Source: Aphrocallistes beatrix (lineage: Eukaryota; Porifera; Hexactinellida; Sceptrulophora; Aphrocallistidae). Taken from it: a stretch of DNA of 64,000 bases. The notes below the pieces were generated by a model. It saw only the letters and a list, made by a program, of their open reading frames with translations, searched no databases and was not told the origin of the DNA. The translations under genes and the position numbers were made by a program. Of the stretch, positions 1 to 11,433 are shown in pieces (within the stretch, counting starts at the first letter, position 1; every line of letters starts with the position of its first letter). The DNA is taken from NCBI GenBank assembly GCA_963281255.1, contig OY725490.1, forward strand, positions 4,836,001 to 4,900,000, given 5' to 3'.

Positions 1-79
1 TAGCAATGTTTTCTTCTATACCGCTTAATTTAGTTATAGAGATATCTAAGCATGTATATATCTTGTAGATATGCATTTC

Positions 80-185
80 TTAAGGATTTGTTTAAAGTAT
101 TCAGCAAGATATAGGTTCTAAAAGTCAGAATTAGGAGTGTGATTGAGACCCGCAGAGATTAACAATGTAAAAAGTGGAATTTAGC
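80..185. repeat. Old dispersed repeat, copy 1 (pairs with 25120-25225)
   Basis: A stretch around 'attcagcaagatataggttc' followed by 'aaaatcagaattagg'-like sequence reappears, diverged, near 25120-25225 in the same orientation. No coding sequence or terminal repeat is visible. I cannot assign a class; it is probably a fragment of an old transposon. Confidence 0.45.
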
Positions 186-539
186 CTATAAAATTCACAA
201 TTTTCTGGCATTAAACTTCTCTTGGTCCTGAAAGATACCGGTGTCTTATCTCAAAAACTATTAGAGATTTCGAATCCATTAAAATCTTAAATGAATGGAT
301 AGATACGATCATACATTGCTTCCTCTAACAGCCCTTAGTCGCAAAAAAATTATCACTTATCATTGACTTTATTGTAATAAAAATTCTATTTAGAACTTGG
401 ATTAAATATAAAATGGCGAATCTATTCTTGAAAGATGGTGTCCAAGTGAGGCTATTAGGCTAAACAATCAATATACAATTGTTGTTTACAATATATACGG
501 CAAAATTAGAGCACTTTCTATTATTTTTTGAAGTTCTGG

Positions 540-905
540 CCTTGAACATTCTATATTCTTTTAGTTTTTGTTTGAGATAGAGGTTGAAAATTTCAATATT
601 TTTCCATATCATTATGCGATGAACATAGGACCACTCTATTTTCGATATCTTATAACTTGGTTATTTTGCTGATTTACAAAAAAACATTGACGTTTTCGGG
701 ATTTTTGCTACTTTTTTTTAGATTCCATTTGAAATGTACAATTTTGTCACTTAAAATTTCTTTTGATCCTTTGAGGTGGTAAATATGATAGACTATCTAT
801 GATTCAATTTTGGAAGCATCTTTTTTTATGGTCTTTTCCAAACTTTATTTTCTGTGGACGGGTCTACAATTAAGATGTGGTTAGTGAAAACCGAAAAAAC
901 ACGAC
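540..905 (+). repeat. R4 dispersed repeat, copy 1
   Basis: This segment matches the reverse complement of about 42100-42500 at roughly 70 percent by eye. Shared landmarks are 'gaaaatttcaata', 'cgattttcgatatc', 'gatttacaaaaaaac' and 'ttttggaagca'. No long ORF or terminal repeat is visible. The spread-out similarity suggests an old interspersed element of unknown class. Nothing else was recognised between 186 and 1317. Confidence 0.5.
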
Positions 906-1363
906 TTTGTATCTCGAAAACTAAGCATGAGAATCAAAGCGGGTTGGAATGCGTGAGTATTTCTAATAAATAATGTGGATAAGCTTGTACTTTGAATCCG
1001 GATGTTCTTCAATCTGTATATCTTCAGTTAGGAAGAAAGAATATTCAATACAGTTATTAGACTTCAGATACTTATGTACAGCATAACCTGTGATGAAAAC
1101 AATTGATTGAAGGATAGCGAAAAATAATTTTCTAAATTGAGAGAAGGTTCTGATTGACATTCAAAAGAAGAAAAGATATCTAAGTTTCTTAATTGTAAAG
1201 TGATCTATTTAACGTTTTCTCGGTAGTATTTTAATGATACTTAACAAATTGATTCTTCATTCAATTTCTAATATCTGACAATATGTCATATGATAGTCTG
1301 CACTAGCCATCATTCTATATAATAAAACTCGATTAATGTTTGTATTTGCATATATAGTATGTA

Positions 1364-1815
1364 TACACTACGCAGACAAAAGTATTTGCACACTTCATTA
1401 TCTCACGTGCATTTAATACTAAATGGGTCTATTCATGAAGATTAAAACTCCGAAACGGTAAGTGATACACCTAATCGGGTTTCAAATTCGAAATCTTCGC
1501 ATTCGAATTAGTTATTGTAGGATATTTCTAATCAATTACTAATTCCCAATTATTTCAAATTCTCAATCACTGCCACCTTGTGCTATATATGTCCCTTTTT
1601 ATCGGCTATACATGATGGTGATGTACTACCCCTTGTGCCACAGGTTGATAATTTTGCTCATTGAGTTGAGCAATTTGTTAGAAATTGAAGATTTTGAATC
1701 TTAAATCAGACTCTTAATAGCTCTTAGAGTTTGAATACTTTCATGAATTGATCAATTTAGTTCTATTTGTATGAGGAAGAATATAGTGTACAAATACTTT
1801 TGTCCGGTTAGTGTA
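1364..1815. mobile_element. Tc1-like MITE, copy 1
   Basis: A 452-bp element between TA dinucleotides. Its inverted ends are CACTACGCAGACAAAAGTAT and the complement of ATACTTTTGTCCGGTTAGTG. It has no coding capacity. The same family, with a shared 'ACAAAAGTATTCG' end and a similar interior, recurs at 10057, 15125 and 61272, and as fragments at 39409 and 55275. The ends and TA target point to the Tc1/mariner superfamily. Confidence 0.8.
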
Positions 1816-1899
1816 TATAATATAGTATATTAATATACACATTCCATTAAAATGTCAGCCTTCTATCACCTAAACTGGCTGAGTTTATATATATATATA

Positions 1900-2876
1900 T
1901 ACCGGGTGGTCCAAAAGACATAGATTGTACCCAAAATCTTTCCCCTACTGTTCAGGTAATATTTATCTCAAAGCAGTGTGATTATAAACTTAAGATAGTA
2001 ACTTAATTGTAAACATATCCTGTGAATATCAGGTCTAGAGCTTGAAATCCTACGGCTTTAGAGGAGGTGCTCGATGTGGCCACCATTCTGTTCTTGGACA
2101 TTTTTGAGTCGCAACACCAAATTCTGGAAAACTGACTTCAGAACATCTTTGCTTATCACCCTGATTTGTGGCATAATATTCATCTTCAGCTGCTCAAGTG
2201 TTCGAGGCTTGTTCTTATGGATCTTGTCCTTCAAATAACCCCATTGAAAGAAGTCTGGGGGGCTAAGGTCAGGAGAGTAAGGGGGCCACCCGATGGTCGT
2301 CTCCCTGCTGACGAAATGACTTTTGAAATGAGACACTTGAGCCAATCAAAGGAGGCTTTGGCGGTGTGGGGGGTCACCCCATCTTGTTGAAACCACATCC
2401 TCTTGTGTTGCTCTGGATACTGAGTCCGGAGCTCGTGCCAGAACAGCTCTTATACAGCGATGTACCACCCACTGTGTTGTTTGTTATTGCCTTCCCATTT
2501 TCCTCGATGTAGAAAGAGCCGGTGTTCCCTCTCTCCGAAGGTTCACGCCGCACATCTTGGAGTGTAGTGGCCTGTTTGCCACAATGTGTGGCTTCTGAGA
2601 GCCTGAGAAGATGTTTTACTCAATAATCAAGGATTTATAGGGTGTTTTGTCAGTTTTATATTTTGTCCGGAATTCATTGATTATGGCCTTGAAGCTCTGG
2701 TACTCTATGTATCATACCGCACAGAATGTTCTCATCCCGTTGGTCCATTTGTGTTTTTCTTGAACATAGGGGATGTATTTGACATATTTAAAAATAGGCT
2801 TTTTGGTTAGAACAAGAAATGGAGTTTGGGCAGGTCAAAACGTGATCAGGTACATTCAATTTTGGACCACCCTGTA
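1900..2876 (-). mobile_element. Mariner/Tc1-type transposon with decayed transposase
   Basis: The ends ACCGGGTGGTCCAAAAGACA and ..TTTTGGACCACCCTGT are inverted repeats flanked by TA. The element is 977 bp, shorter than autonomous relatives (about 1.3 kb). It lies in the TA-rich part of an R1 element. The transposase remnant is on the minus strand and listed separately. Confidence 0.8.
2058..2408 (-). pseudogene. Tc1/mariner-type transposase, C-terminal half, frameshifted
   Basis: The minus strand encodes WFQQDGVTPHTAKASFDWL (around the second catalytic Asp, in QQDG) and then, in another frame, GWPPYSPDLSPPDFFQWGYL (third catalytic Asp in PPDFF), followed by KDKIHKNKPRTLEQLK and a C-terminal tail. 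The DDE/D core spacing fits the family. At least one frameshift separates the two catalytic blocks, near 2345. The N-terminal HTH part towards 2850 is too decayed to follow. Non-functional. Confidence 0.75.
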
Positions 2877-3317
2877 TATACAAACATTAATCGAGTTTAG
2901 TAAGGATATCTAACGAATTTTTTGAAGAAACTGCCTGCACAGAAAGTTTATTTTTGGCATTTCGGAGTTTTTGACTATGGCTAGCTTTTTCAACACATTT
3001 GAGATAATTGTAGTAATCTTAGTAGTGTATCCGATTTGAATTATGCTGAACGGAAAGAATTTTGAATTGAGCAGCGATAGATTCATTAAAATATGAGCAG
3101 CGGTAGATTCATTAAAATACGTTTCTAGACTAATATTCTTTTTTTTAATTTGATGGCCAGCAGGAGTCTGCAGTAAGACGAGGAGCAAGTTTTGCAACTG
3201 AATGTTGTTCACTTCGATATAAGAGAAGAATATCCTCAAACATGGCTTTGTTGAGTTGTCCAAGTCTTCAATTCGGAGTATAGAAAAGTACGGGTGTAGT
3301 CATGCTTATTCAACCAA

Positions 3318-4242
3318 TACGTAGGCCAGACCGCAAGTTTTTAGACTCAAGCACTTAAGGTTATCAGAATGAGCCATAATTTTCACAGTTCTTCAAAGTA
3401 CTCCCCATCACAATCTATGCAAAGTTTCATTCGCCCGAACCACTTATTAAAGCACTATTTCCATTGTTCTTGGGAGCTGTCTAAAATCGCCAAATTGTAG
3501 GCCGAGGTCGCAGGCTTTGGGCTACTATAAGTCACTCCTCGGATCTGTTTTTTGACTTCTGGAAACACAAAAAAGTCGCAGGGCACAAGATCACCCGGAA
3601 CGATCTTACTTACAGCTTTAGACTCTCCAGATCTGAATTTGTGAAGCATACACTTGCACCATTCCACTCTCGTGTCTTTTTGCTCATCAGAAAGCCTATG
3701 AGGGATCCAACGGGCTGATACCTTCCTGATACCCAGATAATCATGAAGGATGGTTGTAATCGCATTCCTTCCATATCTGAAGTTCCTCCATTATCCCTTC
3801 ATAGGTGATCCACCGATCAAACTTAATGATTTTATTAAGTTATTGGGTATTCCCGCCGTCGCGGGACGTCCAAGGCGCTCTTCATCGGACAATGATATTC
3901 TTCCCCTCCAAAACTCAGCAAACCAGTTGAAAACTTGCGAGGGATGGACCTTGATCTCCAAAAACAGAATTAAGTTGAGTGAGTGACTACGAAGCACTCA
4001 AATCTCTCAAAAATCATAATAAATCATGGCCTGAAATCACGCCGCTCCAACTCTATCAAAAAATATAAATAATGCTGAATGTCAAGGTAAGGATGGCGCT
4101 ATATTTTGAAGAATTATTGTGTTAGCCACTCGAAATCCAACAATGCATTACTGAACAAAGCAATTATGGTTTGACTGAAATTTCATAACAATTGCTGAAT
4201 GATAAGTATGCTAATCTAAAAACTTTCAGAATGACCCTCGTA
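3318..4242 (-). mobile_element. Mariner remnant, 925 bp, internally deleted
   Basis: The termini share the sequence AAGTTTTTAGA in inverted orientation about 20 bp inside each end (3334 region and the complement near 4218). TA flanks both ends. The right terminus, read inward, starts ACGAGGGTCATTCTGAAAG, a common mariner end style. The left terminus is diverged. Transposase remnants lie on the minus strand. Confidence 0.65.
3387..3997 (-). pseudogene. Mariner transposase remnant with catalytic core deleted
   Basis: Minus strand, N to C: HPSQVFNWFAEFWRGRISL followed by SLSDEERLGRPAT (the end of the HTH region and linker of mariner transposases), then, in other frames, EWCKCMLHKFRSGESKAV, then LVPCDFFVFPEVKKQIRG (third catalytic Asp block), then WFGRMKLCIDCDGEYFEEL at the C-terminus. 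The segment with the first and second catalytic Asp is missing, so an internal deletion is visible. Several frame changes. Non-functional. Confidence 0.7.
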
Positions 4243-4626
4243 TACACAAAATCGAAAACAGTCATTCTGAAGAAGAAACAATTCAGTATTTTTGATTAAA
4301 AGATCGTTTGAAACATTATTAACCTGAATGAGGATCAAATTCCAACATTCATCCTATATAAAAGTTTTTTTACAGTTTCCGAATTTAGACATTACAGTTC
4401 TACAGTAGGTAACCTTGATTAACAGCTTGGTTATCAGGAACTTCCATAATTTAAGGTCAAATTCGATTAAATTGTTAGATTTAAATATTTAAAGATGTTT
4501 GTTTTGGGCAAATAACTTCTGATGCTTAAACCCCCGAAAGCGACCTTTAGGATGTCAAAATTTTCACTTCGCGCAACAACCTGCGAAGGATCTTTTTTCA
4601 GAATTTCTCCATTTTCTTCACCAAAA

Positions 4627-4824
4627 TAACTAATATACACATTCTATTAATATTTCAGCCTTCTATCACCTAAAATGACTGAGTTATAGTCGAAGCCATA
4701 GCCAAAAGACTCCCACATGCCAAAAATCTGCTTTCTGGTCCTGGTAGTTTCTTCAATCAATTCGTTACAGATATATATATATATATATATATATATACGC
4801 CCATTAATCGAGTTTCAATAGTAA
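4627..4824 (+). repeat. R1 tail fragment
   Basis: The segment matches the R1 tail: 'cattctattaatatttcagc', 'ccatagccaaaagactccca', 'agtttcttcaatcaattcg', then a (TA)n run (4771-4797) and the end motif CATTAATCGAGTTTCAATAG. The head and body of R1 are absent. The intervening 4243-4626 shows nothing I recognise. Confidence 0.75.
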
Positions 4825-4965
4825 GTTTCATTCTTATTATTCTCTGTAATTATCTTTGACGCATTTAGCGCCCAGTTACTCGTGAATTCATTTCATTTTA
4901 ATACATATGTACTATATACTCGTACCCTCTCATAATTTTAGATTTATGCATTTAATCTACGTATA

Positions 4966-5876
4966 TACGAGGGGTGATTGATAAGTTCGTGCCCCAAGGT
5001 AGAATGAGTCAATTATTAGGCTATAAACACATTTATTTTCAACATAGTCCCCTTCTACACTAACACACTTAGTCCAACGGTCATGGAGCATACGAATCCC
5101 TTCGGCGTAGAAGCCGCTGTCTTTGTCGCTCAGGAAATACTCCACAGCATTAATGACATCATCGTCTGAGGCAAAGTGGCGACCACCGAGCTCCCTTTTC
5201 ATCTTCGGGTAAAGGTAGTAGTCAGGGGTGCCAAATCAGGAGAGTAGGGAGGGTGATCGACTAGTTCAAATCCACATTCATGGATTGCAGCCATAGCCAC
5301 TGTGGACTTGTGTGCCGGAGCATTATCCTGGTGAAAGAGCACTCCTTTTGACACCTTCGACATTTGGAGTTCATTGTGGATGACCGTATGGACGCGTTCC
5401 TGTGAGATACCCAGCTCGATAGCAATGTATCGCTCCGTTACTCGTCGATCTGCCATGATGATGTCATGAATCTTAGCAATGGTCTCCGGTGTGGTGACGG
5501 TGACGCGCCTTCCTGGACGGGGGTCGTCTTCCAGGCTCTCCCTCCCACGTTTGAACTCAGCAGCCCACTTCTTTACAATTGTATACGAAGGGGCATCCTC
5601 CCCTAGTGTGGCCACCATGTCCTCGTGGACCTCATTGGGTGTTAAGCCCTTGAGACCGAGGTAGCGGATTGCTGCACGATTGCTGATGTTTTCCATTTTC
5701 TCAGGAACCGGTTACTGAAAAGTTCTAAAAAGCTGTATATAAAAAACAGTACAGATTAATCACTTCAAATTTTCAGTGTCATCATTTGACAAGTTTAAAT
5801 GAATACACACTCAATAAAACCTGTATATCACATCTCCTTCTACCTTAGGCCACGGACTTATCAATCATCCCTCGTA
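4966..5876 (-). mobile_element. Mariner transposon, internally deleted, next to a lipase exon
   Basis: Inverted ends ACGAGGGGTGATTGATAAGT and the complement of ACTTATCAATCATCCCTCGT, flanked by TA. The element is 911 bp against about 1.3 kb for an intact mariner. The insertion ends 42 bp before the 3' splice site of the lipase exon at 5919, so it sits inside the intron's acceptor neighbourhood. Confidence 0.85.
4978..5696 (-). pseudogene. Mariner transposase, deleted and frameshifted
   Basis: Minus strand. The N-terminus has the HTH region ending in IVKKWAAEFKRGRESLEDD and DPRPGRRVTVTT, then a second HTH (GISQERVHTVIHNELQMSKV). The sequence then jumps to FHQDNAPAHKSTVAMAAI (second catalytic Asp) and DHPPYSPDLAP. 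The stretch with the first catalytic Asp (about 100+ residues) is missing. A frameshift near 5230 moves the rest (KMKRELGGRHFASDDDVINA) to another frame. Sequence style is mariner DD34D. Non-functional. Confidence 0.85.
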
Positions 5877-5918
5877 TGTTCTATGTTCAAGGACGTATTA
5901 TTTTCTTTCCATTGTTAG

Positions 5919-6025
5919 AGCTATTTTATTTATTTGTCATGGATTAGCAGAGCATGCTGCCAGATACGATCCTTTTGCAAAGTTTTTCACTGACGCTGGT
6001 GTGAAAGTATTCTCTCAAGACCATG
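5919..6025 (+). CDS. MGLL: Monoglyceride lipase-like, internal exon (oxyanion/HG region)
   Basis: The exon reads (x)AILFICHGLAEHAARYDPF then AKFFTDAGVKVFSQDH. This fits the alpha/beta-hydrolase (serine aminopeptidase S33 / hydrolase-4) fold of monoglyceride lipases: a buried beta strand, then the HG..EH..RY oxyanion segment, then a helix and strand. It starts after a pyrimidine-rich acceptor (..ctttccattgttag) and ends G|GTGAGT, phase 1. The exon at 16470 completes the split Val codon. Monoglyceride lipases hydrolyse monoacylglycerols to glycerol and fatty acid. That substrate is inferred from family resemblance only. The upstream exon was not found. Confidence 0.88.
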
Positions 6026-6138
6026 GTGAGTATTTTTTTTGATTGATCTGTACTGCGGGATCGACAAGTTATTTTTTTGGGGTTGCCTACCTCTCGGATA
6101 TATTGCCTTTTTTATACTGTTTTTATATTTTTAATACA

Positions 6139-6750
6139 TACCGGGTGATTAGACAAAAAACAGGCTTGCGTTATGTTATTTCACCTCTTGACCTGGTCCT
6201 CAATTCTCAACAAGTTTTCTCATTAGAGATGGCAGTAGCACCTCCTATGAAGACATTTATGGCAATTTAGAAATTGGAGCACTATGTCTTCTGCGTAGAA
6301 TTCTACTTCAAACTGGCCTCGTTTAAGGAGGTAGATGATTTATTTCTTATAAAGTTTGAGATAGCTTCTTCGCCCTGTGACGCTATACAAACTTGGGTTA
6401 ACCATTTCTGGCCATATGGGACCATGCTAAACCTAAATGAGAAGGGAGACATGCGGCCGACTCACTCTTGGATACTTAAGAAGAGAAATGTTGATCTTAT
6501 TGATGATTTCAGGCACGCAGTTGAAAACAGCCCTAAAATGTCAATCTGAGAAAATACTTTGAATTAAATGGAGGACATCTGGAACATGTGTTATAACTGA
6601 GATAATTTTTATATTCCAACCTTTTTCTTTGGACACATGTCAAAATGTCTTTTTTATTCTTGATAATTTTGAATGGAATAGGTTTTAATACTAAAATAGA
6701 TTGATTCATAAGGATTAGAATTGATGCCTGTTTTTTTGAAACACCCTGTA
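6139..6750 (+). mobile_element. Deleted Tc1/mariner-type element in lipase intron 1
   Basis: The ends ACCGGGTGATTAGACAAAAA and the complement of TTTTTTTGAAACACCCTGT are inverted and flanked by TA; both arms continue with ACAGGC. The element is only 612 bp. It starts 114 bp after the splice donor of the exon at 5919. It keeps the transposase N-terminus (6274-6549). Confidence 0.75.
6274..6549 (+). pseudogene. Tc1/mariner-type transposase, N-terminal domain only
   Basis: The frame begins with EHYVFCVEFYFKLASFKEV then DDLFLIKFEIASSPCDAIQTW, a helix-turn-helix style start seen in transposases of this type, and then MRPTHSWILKKRNVDLIDD and AVENSPKMSI. The region ends at a stop after PKMSI and no DDE core follows before the terminal repeat at 6750. 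It is an N-terminal remnant of an internally deleted copy. Confidence 0.65.
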
Positions 6751-8539
6751 TGTCATTACTAAGTATATGCTCTACTATTTTAGTGCAGCCTCCATAGGAA
6801 CCTGTCCTAATGACATGGACAGCATAATATGTCCTTCCCCGCGCTACTGCGAAATCTAGGGTCCGAACATTTATGTAGGATCTATTTATGGTGCAGAATG
6901 CACCGTCAATTATTTTTCGCAACATTTCCCCAATTCCGGTTTCTATAATGGTAGATTCATTTTCTGACACCTCCACTGCAACACTTTTTTAAAGATACTA
7001 GTATAATAAGAACTCAATAACTGATGCTGGGTATTTTACTGTGCAGAATCCGATTTTTGTGTTGAATAGTATTGAAAAGATGCAATTTCTAGAGAAATGT
7101 TTGTATATCTTGAGTCGCGAGTAGATGAAAAATGATGTAAGATCATAGCCCTCTGTATATAAGGTCTGCTATCTAAATCTCAAAAATTGACCAGAGGTGG
7201 GTTGATGATAGTTGAACTATTACATGATCTGCCTAAATCATTAACCACAATAATCTCGATCGTCTAAAGATTTAAATATCAGTTGCAGGATATCCAGTCT
7301 ATGCATGTCGCGTTCCTCTTTGTATGATACAGAGACTTGGATTTATGAATACTCGAATTATCATCCGGGATTTTCCAACCATCTGGATAGAGTAGGACTT
7401 CTGTTTCTGTTGAACATTAATTTATCACATTACAATATGCGATAGAATTGAAATTCTCTCTAAAAGCAGATATTCATCCCCAAATATGGATCTTGGTTGA
7501 ATATCTCGGAATGTTGATGACGGGCTTTTGAGTACCTTTGGTCCACATTTATAATTTCTCACCACAATCTCTAATTGAACTCTCATTTTTGGAGAAAACC
7601 TTTTTTCAAATGCTGAATTTGTATTTCTCAGCCCATATACGCTTCATGGGAATAATATTTGTTCCTTTGTTGGCAGTTTTCTTTGCAATAGTACCTCTCT
7701 TTGACTGATCTCCTCACTGTTAAATGCGACACAACAACTACTCGTGAAAGCTTTTGGCTACTCTGCGTACCTTTAGAGAGGGTGAGATCCTATCTCCTTT
7801 GTTGATGCAACTTTTTGACCCAGTTCCACCCATGTGCTCAATGCTTTCGCCAGCAGAAATCCTTTGCATAACATTTTATGCCGTCTTTAGTGTGACACCG
7901 CATATTGGATCAATGTCCTTCATTGGAAGTTTTGACGTTTCAATGAGCTTAGCTACATCTCTCCTTTGTTTCTACGCTATAATTTGAAAATTATCGACTT
8001 CCCTAACTAGCTTGCAGAATATACTTCGAGACCAACTACAGATAAAGAATTCACCCTCAGTGAATACAATTTAAAACATACTTAGGTATCAAAGGGCAGG
8101 AGATATCATAAAAAGGAGAGCAGAGAAAATTCGCATTCAAGTATTGCCTAGCAGATTACATAGTAAATTATGATCATTCAAAATTACTTCAAAAATTTTC
8201 AATAATTATGGAAGAGACTGTACGAAAATTTAGTAATCCGCAAGCTATATCTTTTCCCAAAGAGTGTTGGATTGTACAAATTCTCCTGTTTTGCATAGAC
8301 ACAAGGGAAGATACTATACTTCTTTTTCTGCATAAATTTTGTATACTTGATGAGGTTGGTGTGATTAAAAAAACAAGATGGCCGCATTTGGACACATTTT
8401 AAGGTGTTGAATGCATATAACTAACCTCTATGGAATAGTATTTTAAACTATTCCAATTTGTATTACGATATCCGTAATCACCGTAAAATTTCTCTTCTTT
8501 TAAGTAGTCACTTTATCTTATTTGGAAATATTTTTTCGT
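6751..8539. other. Lipase intron 1 sequence without recognised genes
   Basis: AT-rich intronic DNA. A decayed stretch at about 7144-7270 ('catagccctctgtatataag', 'gcctaaatcattaaccac') resembles the end of an R2 element. Short open frames here show no domain signature. Confidence 0.4.
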
Positions 8540-9050
8540 GGCAACGCATGAATGTGTCAGAAATGTTGCAACATTCCTTTTTTTTTAACCATATTTAGTG
8601 ACCCCTTGTTCGATTCCACTCAGCTATTTGGGTATACTTACGTATGCTTATATCGATACTCTAAACTGCCTTTCAACACGATTTTCGAGATTCATCTATC
8701 ACATAGCTAATAATTCTTCGAAATATATCGAAATCGTGTAAAAAAGAATTTTAGAAGATCGATATATGCATGACCATACCCAGCTTGCTGAGCAGAATCG
8801 AAAAGGGGTTACTCGATATGGTTAGGAAAGGAAATATATTCAACCGACCACGTAAACAAAGAGAAATTTTATGCTGATTACGAATTTCGTTTACAAATTG
8901 GAATAGTTTAAAACTGTAGAAGTTATATGAATTAGAACACCTTAAATGTTTCCAAATGTGGAACTTGAAGTAGCATTTAGGGATGTTCCACTGAAGGAAT
9001 ACGGGGATTCTTAGTACGTTATTTAAATAGCTTCCCTTGTTCATTTACCA
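8540..9050. repeat. R3 dispersed repeat, copy 1 (diverged)
   Basis: Landmarks such as 'gttgcaacattcc', 'ccccttgttcgattccac' and 'aaggggttactcgatatgg' recur in changed order or orientation near 18120-18265 and 24640-24800. No ORF of note and no clear termini. It is probably an old non-autonomous element. Between 9051 and 10056 I see nothing else recognisable. Confidence 0.35.
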
Positions 9051-10056
9051 CTGAAATAAATTATGTTGCAATTTGTACCAACTCAAACCATAGTGTAAAT
9101 GGACTATATGACCAAATTCGTTTGACATGGCCTTCATTACCAATGACGGCAAAACGAAAGCGTACTGAAGAGCTTAGTCTTTCCCAGCTCAAAATTGAAA
9201 GCAATCAAACAAATTCGAAACCATACAGTTCATCATGGGTTATAAATCAATAATTTTGTAAAATATTTGCAATTCTGATCCCGAAATTTATTTTGATTAA
9301 AAGAATAAGAGTATATTTATGATGTACCTCAGATGAATAAAGAAGAAATGACTCTTCATAGTCTAAACTATGTGTGATTTTTGACAATGAAGGTATTTTA
9401 TATTACTTGGATTAAAATATTCGTTTAATTTAAAATTTAATATCTTTAATTTTAGAGAAACTAATTCTCCGTAACAATGTGATACTGCTCATTAATTTGC
9501 TCTTATATACCACTGGCAAGGAAAGCCAATGTATGCATGCTAAAACCCCTTAACTAGCTAAGGATGACCAACTATTTCACGAATTTGCAGCCAAATTATG
9601 TGCTTCATGATAGTACTAAACACTCATTCGATTGCAAGGTACTAATCTTATTTAGTCAACCCATTTTAAAAATGGTTCTTTATTACTTTGAATCCTTTAG
9701 GAAGGAAATTGGTATTGCAGGACTTGTATGAAGACTTGCAATTGGAAATCATCACTGTTAAACGTTTACTGGATACGGTACATAAAAAGGTGGATTATGT
9801 GGGGGAGAACTATCCAAAATTATAATCCTCTCCAATTTCATTATATCTTGACGATATATTTTAAACTATATACTTATATAATGAACAACGCGAGGATGAA
9901 ATTCAGTTTCCAGTAGATATTAAACCCAAAACATACCATTGCATTAATGACCATCAATTTTGGATCCTGTACCAGCATGTCCAACGAAGAGAATGATAAT
10001 CTACCCTGAGAGTGATGTTATTTCCTTGCCAAGCCATCAAAGTAGTTACAGTATAC

Positions 10057-10541
10057 TACACTGCCTGGCCATAAGTATTCGAACACCATATTGCTTTGCA
10101 TCATAAATAGACTAAAATGGGTCTACCCATGGAGGTCAATTCATTCAAACCACGACAGTTACTGAAGATCTAACATCAAATTCGAAATCTGCACACTCGA
10201 ATTACTCGGTTTAGAAGATTTCGATATATTAATCCTTTCTAAAGCGCAATTCCTACCAACGGTGTCACCCTGGACGACTTTCCACTTGCCATTACCATTA
10301 TATAAAATAAGAGCAAGTGGATCAAGATGGCACAAACGATATAAAATAACTTTGAGGCATAATTGATCAATAGAAAACTTCTAAACAGAGTAATTCTAGT
10401 AGTGTGTAGACATCAAATTTGATATCAGATTTTCAGTGGTTGTCGTCGTTCGAATGAATTGGCCTCGATTAGTAGACCCATTTTAGTATTATTCATGATG
10501 TAAATCAATATGGTGTTCGAATACTTATGGCCAGGCAGTGC
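10057..10541. mobile_element. Tc1-like MITE, copy 2
   Basis: Very well matched inverted ends: CACTGCCTGGCCATAAGTAT at the left, and the exact complement ATACTTATGGCCAGGCAGTG at the right, continuing for about 35 bp (TCGAACACCATATTG). The left flank is TA; the right flank is CA, probably a mutated TA. There is no ORF. The long exact ends suggest this is one of the younger copies of its family. Confidence 0.85.
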
Positions 10542-10946
10542 ATACTAAATATAATTTTTGATAGAGTGATATCTATAATCTGATTTATGTTCAATTTGAA
10601 ATAAATTCCTGTCTATTTAGTATTTAAAGCAAACTGCAGAAATCCTTACAGCTATATCGCAAATTACGATGGGTCCTCCCTTAGTTAATTCTTCACCTTA
10701 ACAATCACTATTTCATTCACTACTCACTATTGTACGAATACAGTGGATTAATGACAATGTTTAGGAATACACTTCAAATATTTATCAGGTATTGTATTTT
10801 ATCTCTTGAATCGAATTTTATATTTATATATCCTAATCAGGAAAAAGAATCGGAAAGTGGCATATTTAAGTAAGCTCAGGAAAATACATCCTTACTATTA
10901 AAACTCGATTAATGTGTATGTGTGTATATGTGTATATATATATATA

Positions 10947-11110
10947 CAAGCGCGCTTCGCTTGCTTGCGCTACGCGGCTGGCGGACACTTCGTGTCCGCC
11001 AGAGGCTCCCTTCGGTCGCCTGGAGGTGAGACTGGTTAATTATATGGGAAATATCATCTCTAAATATGTCCATCTTAGTTTTAAAATCGATATCACTCGA
11101 AAAATCACTA
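10947..11110 (+). repeat. R1 head and start of body
   Basis: The segment starts ACAAGCGCGCTTCGCTTGCT, followed by the hairpin GGCGGACAC-TTC-GTGTCCGCC and the imperfect hairpin AGGCTCCCTTCGGTCGCCT. The AT-rich body includes 'ttttaaaatcgatatcactc'. It is truncated at 11110 by the retroelement segment. Confidence 0.85.
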
Positions 11111-11433
11111 AGATGCCAAGCTCATCAATCTTCTTAATTGTCCTTCATATTTGATTGTGAATTGGAACTCCCAATTGTCGTACATCCTGAAGAAGCAGCC
11201 GAACAAATCGTCGATGAAGACGAGGCTATGGGAGAGCATAGAACTGGTGATATGGATGAGTTTAGAGAAGATGGGTTAGATGGACCTAGAACTGCCGATG
11301 ACCAGGACTGCTTTAGCAAGTTTATTGTGGTGAGAGCGCGCTTAAAAGAAGTCTGCTGAAGGTATGCGAGCACCTCACATCTTCCAGACGGATAACAGAG
11401 GTGAATTTACTATTAACCTGCTGAATACGACAC

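Larger units (their letters stand above)
1318..2908 (+). mobile_element. R1 element carrying two nested transposons
   Basis: The left end is AAAACTCGATTAATG and the right end is ATTAATCGAGTTTAGTAAGG, the inverted end motifs of the R1 family. Only a short R1 body segment (about 1822-1885, the part reading 'cattccattaaaatgtcagc') survives. A Tc1-like MITE (1364-1815) and a mariner relative (1900-2876) are inserted at TA dinucleotides and make up most of the length. The GC-rich head typical of R1 is missing here. Confidence 0.6.

Noticed and set aside
6533-6976. 147-codon minus-strand open frame over the Tc1 remnant
   Set aside because: It is antisense to the transposase N-terminus and crosses the element's terminal repeat at 6750. 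No domain signature.
10947-11040. R1 head hairpins as rho-independent terminators or tRNA-like genes
   Set aside because: The context is a dispersed eukaryotic repeat. There is no T-tract after the stems and no cloverleaf or anticodon arm.
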